Shown in pieces: positions 16,252 to 26,050 of a stretch of DNA of 64,000 nucleotides. Each line of letters starts with the position of its first letter. Position 1 is the first letter of the stretch. Position numbers and translations under genes: made by a program. Origin of the DNA: Holdemania massiliensis AP2 (lineage in GTDB: Bacteria > Bacillota_I > Bacilli_A > Erysipelotrichales > Erysipelotrichaceae); NCBI RefSeq assembly GCF_000327285.1, contig NZ_HE998572.1:88131-152130 (forward strand), read 5' to 3'. Below the pieces are notes generated by a model. It ran no database searches and had not been told where the DNA came from. It was given only the letters and a program-made list of their open reading frames with translations.

Positions 16252-18790
16252 TCATGTTTTATTCGTTTTAAAGATTTTTTGTTTATACTTATTTATCCAA
16301 AATAATATAATAAATGTAAAAGTAATTAAAGATATTAACGTTCCTGGAATTTTTAAAGGTGTTTTATATTCCAATTTAATTTTACTATCGCCACCTGGGA
16401 TATCAAATCCTAAAAAGCCATCATTTACTTTCTGAGTATTCACTTTCATACCATTTACATATACTTGCCAGCCTTTAGAATAAGGGATTGATGTATAGAT
16501 CAAGGACTCATCAATTGTCTCTATGCTGCAAGTTAATTTATTCTTACTGTATTGAATATTTTCTAGCAATTTCCTATTTTCTTTCTCTCTAAGTAAGCTT
16601 TCATGGCTTTTAAGAAATACATTCATGAACAAATTCGTGTCATATATATCTTCACCAATAACAACTATTTTATTAACATATTCAGTGTCATTGATTATTA
16701 GGTCTATATAGTCAAATTGCTCTACAGTGACTTTTTTAATTAAAATATCTTCATTCCATAATTCAATAGTAAGACAGGGTATTCCAAAATTTTCAAAATA
16801 TAGTATTCCATCATGAATAGGGATATCTAGCCATAGCTCCCTATAAGAATCGCTTGTTAATTTTCCTAAAAATTTCAATGAGTTAGTCCAATTACTATTT
16901 TCTCCATCTGACGAAATAATAAAATTTTGCATAATCTGATCTTGCTCTAGATAACTACTCGGCATTTTTTCTTCAGAATAAGAAGGTAAAGCATAACCTA
17001 ATCCTATAGAATAATTATTCACATAAACATTAAAACCGTTCTTATCAAACAAATACTCATAGTCGAGAGGAATACTCTGCGAGCTATTTTCACCATAAGT
17101 AATATAGTATTTTGCGGATAACTGATCATACATTTCACTTCTTCCAAATAACGTATCATAAATCCATAAGCCACTATTAATTCTTCTCAAATAATTTGAT
17201 AAATTTCCTTCATATGTAGAAGTATACATTGACACTCCTGGAAAATCATACGCAAATGGTATATTTGCTTTCTTATAATAATCTGGCATAGATTCTTTAT
17301 CCAATACAATCCGATAAAAGGATGAATCATTCTCTTTAATAACCTTAATAACATCTTCTAACAAAAATTCAGTTTTAAAAAAGACCTCTTCTAAAGGTGT
17401 ATTTGATTTACAGTATAAATAACCAGAAATAATCGCCTCAAATGAAAGAATTGCTATTAATACCAAAGATAAACTTTTATATTTCATGTAGTAAATATAG
17501 TATAAAATAATACAGAGATACACAGGTATCAATGTTTTTAAAATGTTTTTTATAGATGATAAGTCATTAAATTTAAAAATATAACTACATACAAAAACCA
17601 TAAATATGCAAGCAATTATCGAAATAAGTGAATATGTAATCTGTTTCCTGGTTATGTTCTCTTTTTCAATTTCTTCGTTAATATATGTTAAAGCAAACGC
17701 TGCAAGAAATGTGAACATATAAAACCAGCGACTTTCTAATGTTCTCTGAAAAAGAATATAAAAAGATTTAAAATATAAGAATATGAATAACAACAAAAAA
17801 CTTGTCAGCAGTATTTTTTTCTTTCTTTTGTCTTTAATAGCAAATAATAAAGGAATCAAAAATGGAAATATTATCAATGAATATAAAGAGCCTCCTCCGT
17901 TCCATCCTATATTAATTCCATCCCAAGAACTGATAAATGGATTATATGAAAAAATATTCATTACTGGTGTATATATAGAACTAAACAATCGATATACTTC
18001 ATTAAAATTAAGATGCGTTAGCAAGGATGTTGCATTATCTGCAAATCTAGGCATAGAAAATACTATATATGCATTAGGTAATAGTGAAAAAGCTGCTAAT
18101 AGAAGGCCTAAAAAAATAATCCCTATATATTTAATTTCAATAAAAACAATAGGTTTCAATTCGAGCAATTTATTCATCCATATATATCTAAAAAGTATAT
18201 ACAAACAAAGAAAAGGAACCAACATATACATAAAATAATAGTTATGTATTGTTAACAAAAACACCAACATTGTTAGCAAAACTTTTTGTTTTTTTTGCAA
18301 ATAGTTCTCTGTAGCACCAAGGATTAACGGAAAAAAATAAAAGCATCAATATAATTCATAAAATTTAAATAACGAAAAGTCCAACCTGAGAATGTTATAA
18401 CGAAGCTTCCTATAAGAATACTTCTGAAATTGTTAGTTATTTTTGAAAACCAATAGTAGTTAGCGATAAAAAGCAATACTATTTTTAACAATTGATAATA
18501 CAAGAAAAAATACTTTATTAAAAACTTGGGCAATAAACTAAACATAAAAAATAGAGGACTCGAATAAAAAGAATAGCATAGAAAATCATTACCAAACCCA
18601 CTTGTCCAATCATATGAAGAAAAAGATCCATCTTTTAATTTTGAAAGTCCCCCTAGCAAGAATAGATAACCTTGTTCAAAATTATCACCATCTAAGATAA
18701 ATAATGATCGATAATTTATTATTGCGTATGAAAAAGCAGCAACAACAATTATAGTCATATAGATAAATAAATTCCTTTTTTATTTTTCAT
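16252..18790 (-). pseudogene. YfhO family membrane protein (copy 5), split by one or two single-base frameshifts
   Basis: Two open pieces form one YfhO protein of about 835 residues. The N-terminal piece (from 18758) ends at 18324 after IDAFIFFR. The rest is open from 18300. Adding one base to the A7 run at 18331-18337 restores FIFFPLILGATENYLQKK and joins the pieces exactly where the intact copy at 8638 continues. The best N-terminus is the ATG at 18790; adding one base to the T6 run at 18776-18781 gives MKNKKRNLFIYMTIIVV, which resembles MKNKLRKL of that copy. The C-terminal signatures IPYSKGWQVYVNG and VNDGFLGFDIPGG are intact. This could be a real pseudogene, a slippage-controlled gene or a sequencing artefact. 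Confidence 0.8.
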
Positions 18791-18794
18791 TTTG

Positions 18795-20811
18795 CTATCT
18801 CATTTCTAAAAGTACATATTTATCATCAACAAAGATAGGATCCATACATTCTCTGATATCTAGCCAGATTTTAACATACTCTCCCTCTTTCTCTTTTACT
18901 TGATCTTGTCTTAAAATTAAATACTCTATATCTTCACTTTTTAAAACAGGACATGCACTTTTATAGTCAAGATTATTTAAGAATACTTTTTGATCTGCAA
19001 ACTCCCTGACTATAAATAAATTTAGTATTTCAGATACATTTTGTTTTTCCTCTATTGGTGCATTCCTTATAACATCTCTAGTAGATGGAACTCCAAATGG
19101 CGTTTCAACATTATAAAAATAAGCTTTCAATGAGTCTGCTTGAGTTACCACTCTTACTCTATATGTTTTTTTACTTAATTTCTCCTCAAGTACCTTATAC
19201 ATATTCATCTCGGAATTTGTTATTTTATATAAAGGATTAAAATCATCGCTTGGCCTAGATCTCTCCATTTCATAAGTATTCAAACGATTTATAATTAAAA
19301 ATAGTAAGCATATTATAGGTAGACAATATACGTAATCTGGAAATTTCATATTCCGATAAAAATAAGTGAATAAGTGACCTAATGTGAATGTATTAAAAAG
19401 AATGTCAAATGCACGATAGTATACAAAATCACTGATATACTCGATTACAGTTGGCATTGTAATAGGATTAATAAAAAATAAAATAACTAAAAACATATAC
19501 TTAGTTGTATTTCCTAATTTCTCTCCTTTTAATATTTTTTTTGAAAACATATATAGTATCAATAGAATCCAGCTACTATTAATAAATACGTTTATTGGAT
19601 TTTTAAAATCAAAAAAATCATTACACACATCATACCAACTATGATTTATAAAAAAGTAATCATAAGAAGTTAACCCCTGTCTTATTAATGGAATAACAAC
19701 CAGGAAACTTAATAACGCTCCAGCTAAAAAGTAATTCAATATAACAAATTGCTTTCTTAGGTTTTTGTCTAAAATTAATTTAATAATAAATAACACACAT
19801 AAATAAACTATCAACAAAATGAAAAAAGATATTCCATACATTGATTCAGCCACTAAAAAAAATAAACAAACAAGGAGATATTACATAATATAAATTTCAA
19901 AATAAGTGAAGTATAGTCTTTCCTTAATAACATTAAATATAAAGGAAAAGCTAAGAAAATCCCAATAAATAAACCCGATGAGCTCACAGCAATCAGAGAT
20001 GACATTAATAATCCATAAATGTATAATAATTTCTCATTCCTGCTATTTAACAACTCATTAGTTACCAATAAGATTAGCGATATAATAATATACTTCCATA
20101 TGTTTCCAATAAATGCTAATGATACATTCCAATACCTACTATTTAAAAATAATATTATTAAAAAAAGGAAGAAAAAACCACAGGATGTTTTAGAAAAAAA
20201 CGTTTTAAAATAACATATATACTGTCAATCAAACAATAGAAATACATAATTTGAGCACACCAAATATATATAGGAATATTACTAATCTCAAAATAGGTAA
20301 TACGATTAGCAATCCTTAATAAGGAAGAAAAAACATAATAGAATGATGAATAATTATGCAGAACATCACGTCCTGTTTGTGTACCAGTGTAAAAATTCAT
20401 GCCCATAAAATTAGAAGATATTGAATTTTCACCAACCATGGATAGGTAGTAAACAGTATCAAACCCACTTTCCCCTAATGTAAATCGAGTTGAAAAAAAT
20501 ATCATAACAATAGTTATCATTAAACAAAAGCAAATTCGATAAATATCATTTCTTGAAGGAATAAGTGGTACTTTTAAAATTAATGGCATTATATATGCCA
20601 ATACTATTAGAACTATAAGAATATAGCTAAATATTTTAGGAGATAAATCAAACTTCACAAAAAAATAAGAAATCATTTGAACAACTCCTAAAAAAGCAAG
20701 AAAACCTACTGCTATAGAAAACTTAAAATCAAATTTGAACTCAATTGTTTTTGCTAGAAAATAAGACATTGATATTAATATTATACAATAGCCTAAAATG
20801 AATATAATCAT
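18795..20811 (-). pseudogene. DUF6077-type polytopic membrane protein, split into three pieces
   Basis: The start at 20811 follows AAAGGAGGATGCA. The frame closes at 20158, resumes through 19853-20068, closes again, and continues to 18795. One added base in the A7 run at 20160-20166 and one in the A8 run at 19855-19862 restore a continuous protein of about 670 residues, including the bridge VSLAFIGNIWKYIII. Order and motifs (YLSMVGEN, SSSGLFIGI, a NPIT..YISD..YYRAFD loop) parallel the intact 691-residue protein at 32607-34682. Multiple TM helices and a C-terminal outer segment suggest a GT-C-like glycosyltransferase, but no activity is established. Whether it is inactive depends on whether the two deletions are real. 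Confidence 0.75.
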
Positions 20812-20921
20812 TGCATCCTCCTTTAGTAGCATTTAAATTCTTCACATTGTCTCTACTACAACTTAATTGTATAGAACATTTCATCTGCATATTCTCCGTT
20901 TTTCCTTATGCATTCGATTTC

Positions 20922-22016
20922 CTAGAAACTATTTAGTTTTTTAATAATATAATCAATCTCAATAGAAAGCATTCCGTTATATAATGGTAATGAGATAATA
21001 TGATCTGCCATATTTTCAGTGATAGGAAAATTTCCTTTTTGATATCCTAAATAACTATATGCTTCACTTAAATGAGGCGGCTGCGGATAGTGTATTTTTA
21101 ATCCTATCCCCATTTTTTCGCAATAAGCTATGAAATCTTTACGATTCTCAACTTCAACTACAAACAAATGAAAGACATGTCCATCCGTTCCAAATTGAAG
21201 CTTAGGCATTTTAATTTTAGAATTTTTAAGTTCATTCAAATATCTCATCGCATCATTTCTTCTATCATTAGTTAATTCGTCAAGATGTTGTAATTTAACC
21301 CTTAACAACCCAGCTTGCAATTCATCTAGTCGTGAGTTATAGCCTACTTTTTCAAAATAATAAGTTTTCTTTGAACCATAGTTACGCATCATACGAATTT
21401 CATCATCGATTTCTTTATTGTTAGTAATTATTGCACCTCCATCACCAAATCCCCCCAGATTTTTTGTAGGATAGAAACTGAAACATCCAACATCTCCCCA
21501 AGTACCACATTTCTTTCCATTTATGGAGGCTCCATGAGATTGCGCACAATCTTCAACTACTTTTAAATTATATTTATTTGCTATTTTCATAATCTCTGGC
21601 ATATTTGCAATTTGGCCATATAAATGCACAACACAAATCGCTTTAGTTTTAGGTCCAATCGCTTCTTCAATTTTAGTAGCATCCAAGTTGTAATATTCAT
21701 CAGGCTCTACAAACTTAGGTACAAGCCCATTCCTGGTAAATCCCATTATTGACGCAATATAAGTGTTCGCAGGAGCAATTACCTCATCTCCTGGGTTCAA
21801 GTGAAGTGCTTCAAAAGCCAAAATTAATGCATCAAGTCCACTTGCTACCCCTACACAGTATTTGGCTCCATTATATTCAGCGAATTCCTGTTCGAAGTTT
21901 TTCACTTCATTTCCAAGAACATACCATCCACTTTCCAAAACTTCTTCAACTTTTTCTAGGTATTCTTCCTTATACATTAAATACTGAGGTAATAATTGAT
22001 TATTTTCTATTTTCAT
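20922..22016 (-). CDS. fdtB: Sugar 3-aminotransferase, DegT/DnrJ/EryC1 family (FdtB-like)
   Basis: A 364-residue PLP enzyme. The Lys185 of SFYPTKNLGGFGDGG forms the internal aldimine, and DCAQSHGA supplies the PLP-ring Asp. Its ATG overlaps the stop of the 3,4-ketoisomerase gene as ATGA. That pairing defines the FdtA-FdtB arrangement, in which dTDP-3-keto-6-deoxyhexose receives an amino group at C3 (Fuc3N or Qui3N type). An N-acyltransferase such as FdtC usually follows but is not present here. The name is by family and context; gluco versus galacto outcome cannot be told. Confidence 0.85.
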   Translation of the reverse strand: MKIENNQLLPQYLMYKEEYLEKVEEVLESGWYVLGNEVKNFEQEFAEYNGAKYCVGVASGLDALILAFEALHLNPGDEVIAPANTYIASIMGFTRNGLVPKFVEPDEYYNLDATKIEEAIGPKTKAICVVHLYGQIANMPEIMKIANKYNLKVVEDCAQSHGASINGKKCGTWGDVGCFSFYPTKNLGGFGDGGAIITNNKEIDDEIRMMRNYGSKKTYYFEKVGYNSRLDELQAGLLRVKLQHLDELTNDRRNDAMRYLNELKNSKIKMPKLQFGTDGHVFHLFVVEVENRKDFIAYCEKMGIGLKIHYPQPPHLSEAYSYLGYQKGNFPITENMADHIISLPLYNGMLSIEIDYIIKKLNSF

Positions 22017-22423
22017 AATTTTCCTTCTTTCAACTTTTTGAATTCACTATATTCTCTTATATAATCTTCTTCTTCATACCCCTCACTTGCCAAGACCATT
22101 AAAATTGCGTCATCATGATATGTTAATGTATGCCATATATGAGGTCCGCATATTAATCCAACATGGGGATCATTCAATTCAAAGGTTTCCTTGTTACCAT
22201 TTGGATCCTCGCATTGAACAATAATCCTTCCTTTTAAAGCAAAAAATATCTGATTTAAATTCTTATGCGCATGATAACCACGAACATTTCCTTCTTTTGT
22301 ATTAATAACGGTATACACTCTCTTAATATCAAAGGGAAGACCAGTATTTCTTTCTATTGCACTAAGGTATCCATCATTTACGCTTCCATGTGCTTTAAAA
22401 GGCTGCAAATAAACGTTATTCAT
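22013..22423 (-). CDS. fdtA: dTDP-4-keto-6-deoxyglucose 3,4-ketoisomerase (FdtA/QdtA-like cupin)
   Basis: A compact 136-residue cupin. RGYHAHK at 48-54 carries the two catalytic-region histidines (51 and 53), and Arg35/Tyr37 in KRVYTV match the conserved active-site surroundings of FdtA and QdtA. It shifts the keto group from C4 to C3 before transamination. Its start overlaps the end of the upstream GT2 gene by 8 bases. No dTDP-glucose synthesis genes (rmlA or rmlB) are seen in the window, so the substrate must be made elsewhere on the chromosome. Confidence 0.88.
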   Translation of the reverse strand: MNNVYLQPFKAHGSVNDGYLSAIERNTGLPFDIKRVYTVINTKEGNVRGYHAHKNLNQIFFALKGRIIVQCEDPNGNKETFELNDPHVGLICGPHIWHTLTYHDDAILMVLASEGYEEEDYIREYSEFKKLKEGKL

Positions 22424-23357
22424 TATTTTTCACCTCTATTATTTCATCAATAATGTACAAAGGACGTTTTCTTGATTCATCAAGATTCCTCCACATATAT
22501 TCTCCAATCACTCCAAGCATAATCATTTGTACACCAGCTAGAACAAGAACTACAACCATAAGCGATGTCCACCCTGCAACATCAGAACCATGTGCAAGTT
22601 TATCATAAACCAACAATAAGGCTGATATAAATCCACTCACGCTCATCAAAAAACCAAAGCCACTAATCCATCGAATGGGTGTATGCGAAAAAACAATAAA
22701 AGTATCAATGAAAAGATCAATCCTCTTTTTATAAGACCACATTGATTTGCCAGCTTCTCTAGCTTTACGAGTATACTCAATTATTTTTGGTTTAAAACCA
22801 GTCCAAATCAATTGGACATAAATTGAAGAATTCTTTTCCTGCATATTAACTAATATATCAGCAACACTTCTATCCATTAAGAAAAAATCAAAGCCTTGCT
22901 TCGGGTAATCTGCAATAACTAGTTTACGCACTATTTTATAGTAAGTATTAGCAAAAAAATTCTTAATCCAAGGTTCGTCCCGCTTACTTCTCGCAGCAAT
23001 GACGACTTTCTCCCCCTCTTGCCAATAATGGATCATCTCTGTTATCAAATATGGAGGATCCTGCAAATCTGCACTCATAACCGCAATTGCGTCACCTGAT
23101 GCCTGACTCATTCCAGCAACAATTGCCCGAAATTCCCCAAAATTTCTGGAAAGTTTAACGATCTTTACTCTTATATCTAGTTGCTGGACTTTCCTTATTT
23201 CATCTAGTGTCTTATCTTTTGAACCGTCATCTACAAATATAATTTCAAAATCTATATCTGCTCGTTTATCAAGAACATCCTGCAATAATACTTCATACGT
23301 TTCTTTTATATTCATCTCGTTGAAATAACAAGGTATAACTATAGATACTTTCGGCAT
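22416..23357 (-). CDS. GT2 polyprenyl-phosphate sugar synthase (GtrB-like)
   Basis: Start chosen at 23357, with AAGGAG six bases upstream; a TTG further up lies before the site. About 313 residues: GT-A domain beginning KVSIVIPCYFNE, FVDDGSKDKT near residue 45, the ADLQDPP metal region near 95-100, then two C-terminal TM helices and a GVIGEYMWRN tail typical of GtrB/DPM1-like enzymes. It overlaps fdtA and so belongs to the same transcript as the amino-sugar genes. It may load the 3-amino-3,6-dideoxyhexose or another sugar onto undecaprenyl phosphate for a YfhO protein. Confidence 0.86.
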   Translation of the reverse strand: MPKVSIVIPCYFNEMNIKETYEVLLQDVLDKRADIDFEIIFVDDGSKDKTLDEIRKVQQLDIRVKIVKLSRNFGEFRAIVAGMSQASGDAIAVMSADLQDPPYLITEMIHYWQEGEKVVIAARSKRDEPWIKNFFANTYYKIVRKLVIADYPKQGFDFFLMDRSVADILVNMQEKNSSIYVQLIWTGFKPKIIEYTRKAREAGKSMWSYKKRIDLFIDTFIVFSHTPIRWISGFGFLMSVSGFISALLLVYDKLAHGSDVAGWTSLMVVVLVLAGVQMIMLGVIGEYMWRNLDESRKRPLYIIDEIIEVKNNE

Positions 23358-23391
23358 ACAAAACTCCTTTTTATTCAATGTTAATTATATC

Positions 23392-23422
23392 AAAAAAGTC
23401 CATTAGATACCGGACTTTTTTT
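23392..23422 (-). terminator. Symmetric hairpin terminator between YfhO copy 6 and GT2
   Basis: AAAAAAGTCC and GGACTTTTTT form a perfect ten-pair stem around a ten-base loop, with T runs on both strands. It lies downstream of the YfhO gene at 23557 and just before the GT2 start, so it would end the YfhO transcript and separate it from the amino-sugar operon. Confidence 0.75.
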
Positions 23423-23556
23423 AAGTTTTTAAGTTTTTTATGCTTTTCGTAATAATTTCATCTTTATAAAGTAAATCTATATCAAGATTTATATGGGAAA
23501 ATATAATTATATATCATCTCAATTAACTTTAAGATTCATAGAGCTTATTTCTCTAA

Positions 23557-25851
23557 TTATTTCTTGCTTATATTTTTTCTCTCGATAAAGTATAAAATAA
23601 TTGCCAATACACCTCCAACGCCACTTATTAACAGACCTAATTTAAAGCCAGAAGGCATAAAATACATTTCCACCTTATTCTGACCTTGTTTCACAGGTAT
23701 ACCTATAAATCCGCCATTTACATTGTATTTCTTCGCTTCTTCACCATTTACTAAAATCTTCCATCCCTCATCAAATGGCAATGTAATTATCATAAAACTA
23801 TTCTCTTCCGAATATAGATCGCCAACAAGCTGATTCCCACCATATTGAATATTCACTAATGCCGATTTATTCTTAGAAGGTAATAAATAATCCTGAATTT
23901 CTTCGAGATCACTCTCCTCGCAAACAATTATGTCGTTTAGATCTATCAAATTATTATTTTTTTTAAATTCTTTATAAGTTGTCACTGTATTGTACGTTGT
24001 TCCTAACGGTCTATATCCTTCATTTTCATAAATAGAAATATTACCGCGATAATCATCCTGAATTAGTTTCCAATTAACACCTTTAGGTAATTCCTCAGAT
24101 TTGAGAACTAATGCGTATTTAACATTTAAAAAATTCATTAATTGCCCATCTTTTATATCAAAAATCATTCCGGAATTAAACGCTCTTATATCCGGGTTCA
24201 TTTCAGCCAGCTTATTGAGTGAAGGTGAATACGTTGAATCATATATCATTAATCCATTCAATTGATATGCTACCGACAGGTTATGACTATAATTCCAGTA
24301 CAAAGAATCATGAGGAACATATACTCTGTAATACTCTGTATAATTATTTTCATCTAAATAATTGAGATAATTATTTAATTCATGATCTTCATCTTGCAAC
24401 ACATGAGTTACTTTATCAACAAATTCATAACTTCCGCGTTCTGAGGTATCCATTTTATTTATGTAATGAAAGCCCCCAGAGATACTAAATTCAAAGATTG
24501 ATAATACAATTAATATATTAATCAACTTATGCTTTAATAAGTATGCGTTAATTAAAATCAAAACAGAACAAACTGTAAATAGTATGATTTGATACAGATA
24601 ATTACTGAAAACATGTTCTAGTTTTCCTTCTATTAATGCTGAAAATGGAATAATTAATAAACAAAATATGCAAATAGCAATCGCTGTAAAATAGATTTTC
24701 TTTGTATCAATTATTTCAAAATGCTCTAAAAGATAACATGCAATCAGAATATTAAATAATGTTAGTAAGAAAGTCCATCTAAAGGATGGCTCACTAAACC
24801 CATGCAAAGCTGCATCACCAATGGGAAATAATGCAAAAAGCACTAATACAAAATAAAATAATAAAGTTTTCTTTTTAAATACTTTATCTTTAATCCAGAA
24901 TATCTGACAAATTAACAAAGCTGTTAAGCTTCCTGCCCAAATACATATTTCTCGGGTCACATGCCAATTCGTTTCAAATATATTTACACCATATATATAT
25001 TGGTAGTTAGGAACAAACATAGATGTAAGCAGATGCAAATAGACCTGCGGATCCTGAAATAATAATGTAACATTCAAGCCTATACGATTATTACCAGTCA
25101 TGTAACTTAATGTTGGAATAAGCACTACCCCAGCAATCATAACGCCTATGAAATATACTCCAATTAAATTTAGCGTATCTTGCATAAATTTTTTAAAATT
25201 TGACTTCAATAAACTATAACGATAGATATAATAAAGCGGCGTGAGGAAAGATAACGTATAGAAAAAATACCAATGTGTAGTCAATAAAAGAGTCACTGAA
25301 AATAAAAACAGCATTTTTTTCCCTGATTGAAGATATTTTTCTATGCCGCAAAAGTATAAAGGTGCTAAGCAATAAAAAGAATGAAACATAAGCTGGCCGC
25401 TGAAGAAAATTGCCCATCCGCTGAAAGCATAACATAGACTTCCAAAAACGCTTATTTTAGGCGATATATGAATCTCTCTTAGCAAAAAATACATTGAAAA
25501 AGAACTGACAAAAAATTTAATTATCTCTAATACTAATGTACGATCAAAAAAATTTAATCCTTGTAAAAGCAAGCTAGCCCAAGTAAAAGGATCACCCATG
25601 ATATAAAAAGTTTGCGAAGCATAAAAATTGGTGCCTAAAAACATGCTCCACGAATAAAATGGCAATGTTCTAGTCTTAAAAAAAGTATTTAACAGATTAG
25701 TAAACTCCATATTAAAGAAAAACTGTTCAGGTTTAAGATCGGTACCATATGTTACCGGTATATGTGCAATTAGATTAGGTAAAAACATACAACTGCATAC
25801 AATTGCAGTAACTCCAGCTAAGAGTAACAAGTATTTTTTATTTTCTCTCAT
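23557..25851 (-). CDS. YfhO family polytopic membrane protein (copy 6)
   Basis: I start it at the ATG at 25851, with GGGAGG upstream (764 residues), instead of 25890. The first outer loop has YGTD (Asp38) and LPFYSW with FYAS; the membrane block contains DAALHGFSEPSFRWTF; the outer C-terminal part has THVLQDED and YDSTYSPS, then PFDEGWKILVNG, VNGGFIGIPV, FMPSGFK and the last TM helix. It is the nearest relative of copy 2. It stands alone between a terminator and a divergent promoter region, so it appears to be a single-gene transcription unit. The likely role is glycosylation of an extracellular polymer. Confidence 0.86.
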   Translation of the reverse strand: MRENKKYLLLLAGVTAIVCSCMFLPNLIAHIPVTYGTDLKPEQFFFNMEFTNLLNTFFKTRTLPFYSWSMFLGTNFYASQTFYIMGDPFTWASLLLQGLNFFDRTLVLEIIKFFVSSFSMYFLLREIHISPKISVFGSLCYAFSGWAIFFSGQLMFHSFYCLAPLYFCGIEKYLQSGKKMLFLFSVTLLLTTHWYFFYTLSFLTPLYYIYRYSLLKSNFKKFMQDTLNLIGVYFIGVMIAGVVLIPTLSYMTGNNRIGLNVTLLFQDPQVYLHLLTSMFVPNYQYIYGVNIFETNWHVTREICIWAGSLTALLICQIFWIKDKVFKKKTLLFYFVLVLFALFPIGDAALHGFSEPSFRWTFLLTLFNILIACYLLEHFEIIDTKKIYFTAIAICIFCLLIIPFSALIEGKLEHVFSNYLYQIILFTVCSVLILINAYLLKHKLINILIVLSIFEFSISGGFHYINKMDTSERGSYEFVDKVTHVLQDEDHELNNYLNYLDENNYTEYYRVYVPHDSLYWNYSHNLSVAYQLNGLMIYDSTYSPSLNKLAEMNPDIRAFNSGMIFDIKDGQLMNFLNVKYALVLKSEELPKGVNWKLIQDDYRGNISIYENEGYRPLGTTYNTVTTYKEFKKNNNLIDLNDIIVCEESDLEEIQDYLLPSKNKSALVNIQYGGNQLVGDLYSEENSFMIITLPFDEGWKILVNGEEAKKYNVNGGFIGIPVKQGQNKVEMYFMPSGFKLGLLISGVGGVLAIILYFIERKNISKK

Positions 25852-25912
25852 AATTTCCTCCCTAAAGGCTAAAAAAGCATCAAAGCACAATTGCTATATG
25901 ATTCCAGATCTA

Positions 25913-25918
25913 ATTATA
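25913..25918 (-). promoter_or_regulatory. Possible -10 box for YfhO copy 6
   Basis: TATAAT on the minus strand, about 60 bases upstream of the chosen ATG. No good -35 element is found at the usual spacing (TAGTTT at 17 bases), so the call is weak. Confidence 0.3.
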
Positions 25919-26003
25919 GCCTAAAATTTAGAATTAAACTATCGCAAAACTTTGTTTATCACATTTGACATTCTAATTTAGTTCATTTTTTCTATAACTT
26001 ACT

Positions 26004-26031
26004 TTGATTTATGTAAAATTTTGCTTATAAT
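26004..26031 (+). promoter_or_regulatory. Sigma-A-type promoter for the LtaS-like gene
   Basis: TTGATT and TATAAT are separated by 16 bases; the -10 box ends 19 bases before the ATG at 26051, which has AGGTGA as its ribosome binding site. The 5' leader would be very short. Confidence 0.55.
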
Positions 26032-26050
26032 AATAACCAGGTGATAAATT

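Noticed and set aside
17783..18238. A 151-codon open frame on the plus strand
   Set aside because: It runs opposite the YfhO copy 5 coding sequence, has no ribosome site, and its composition mirrors a TM-rich gene read backwards.
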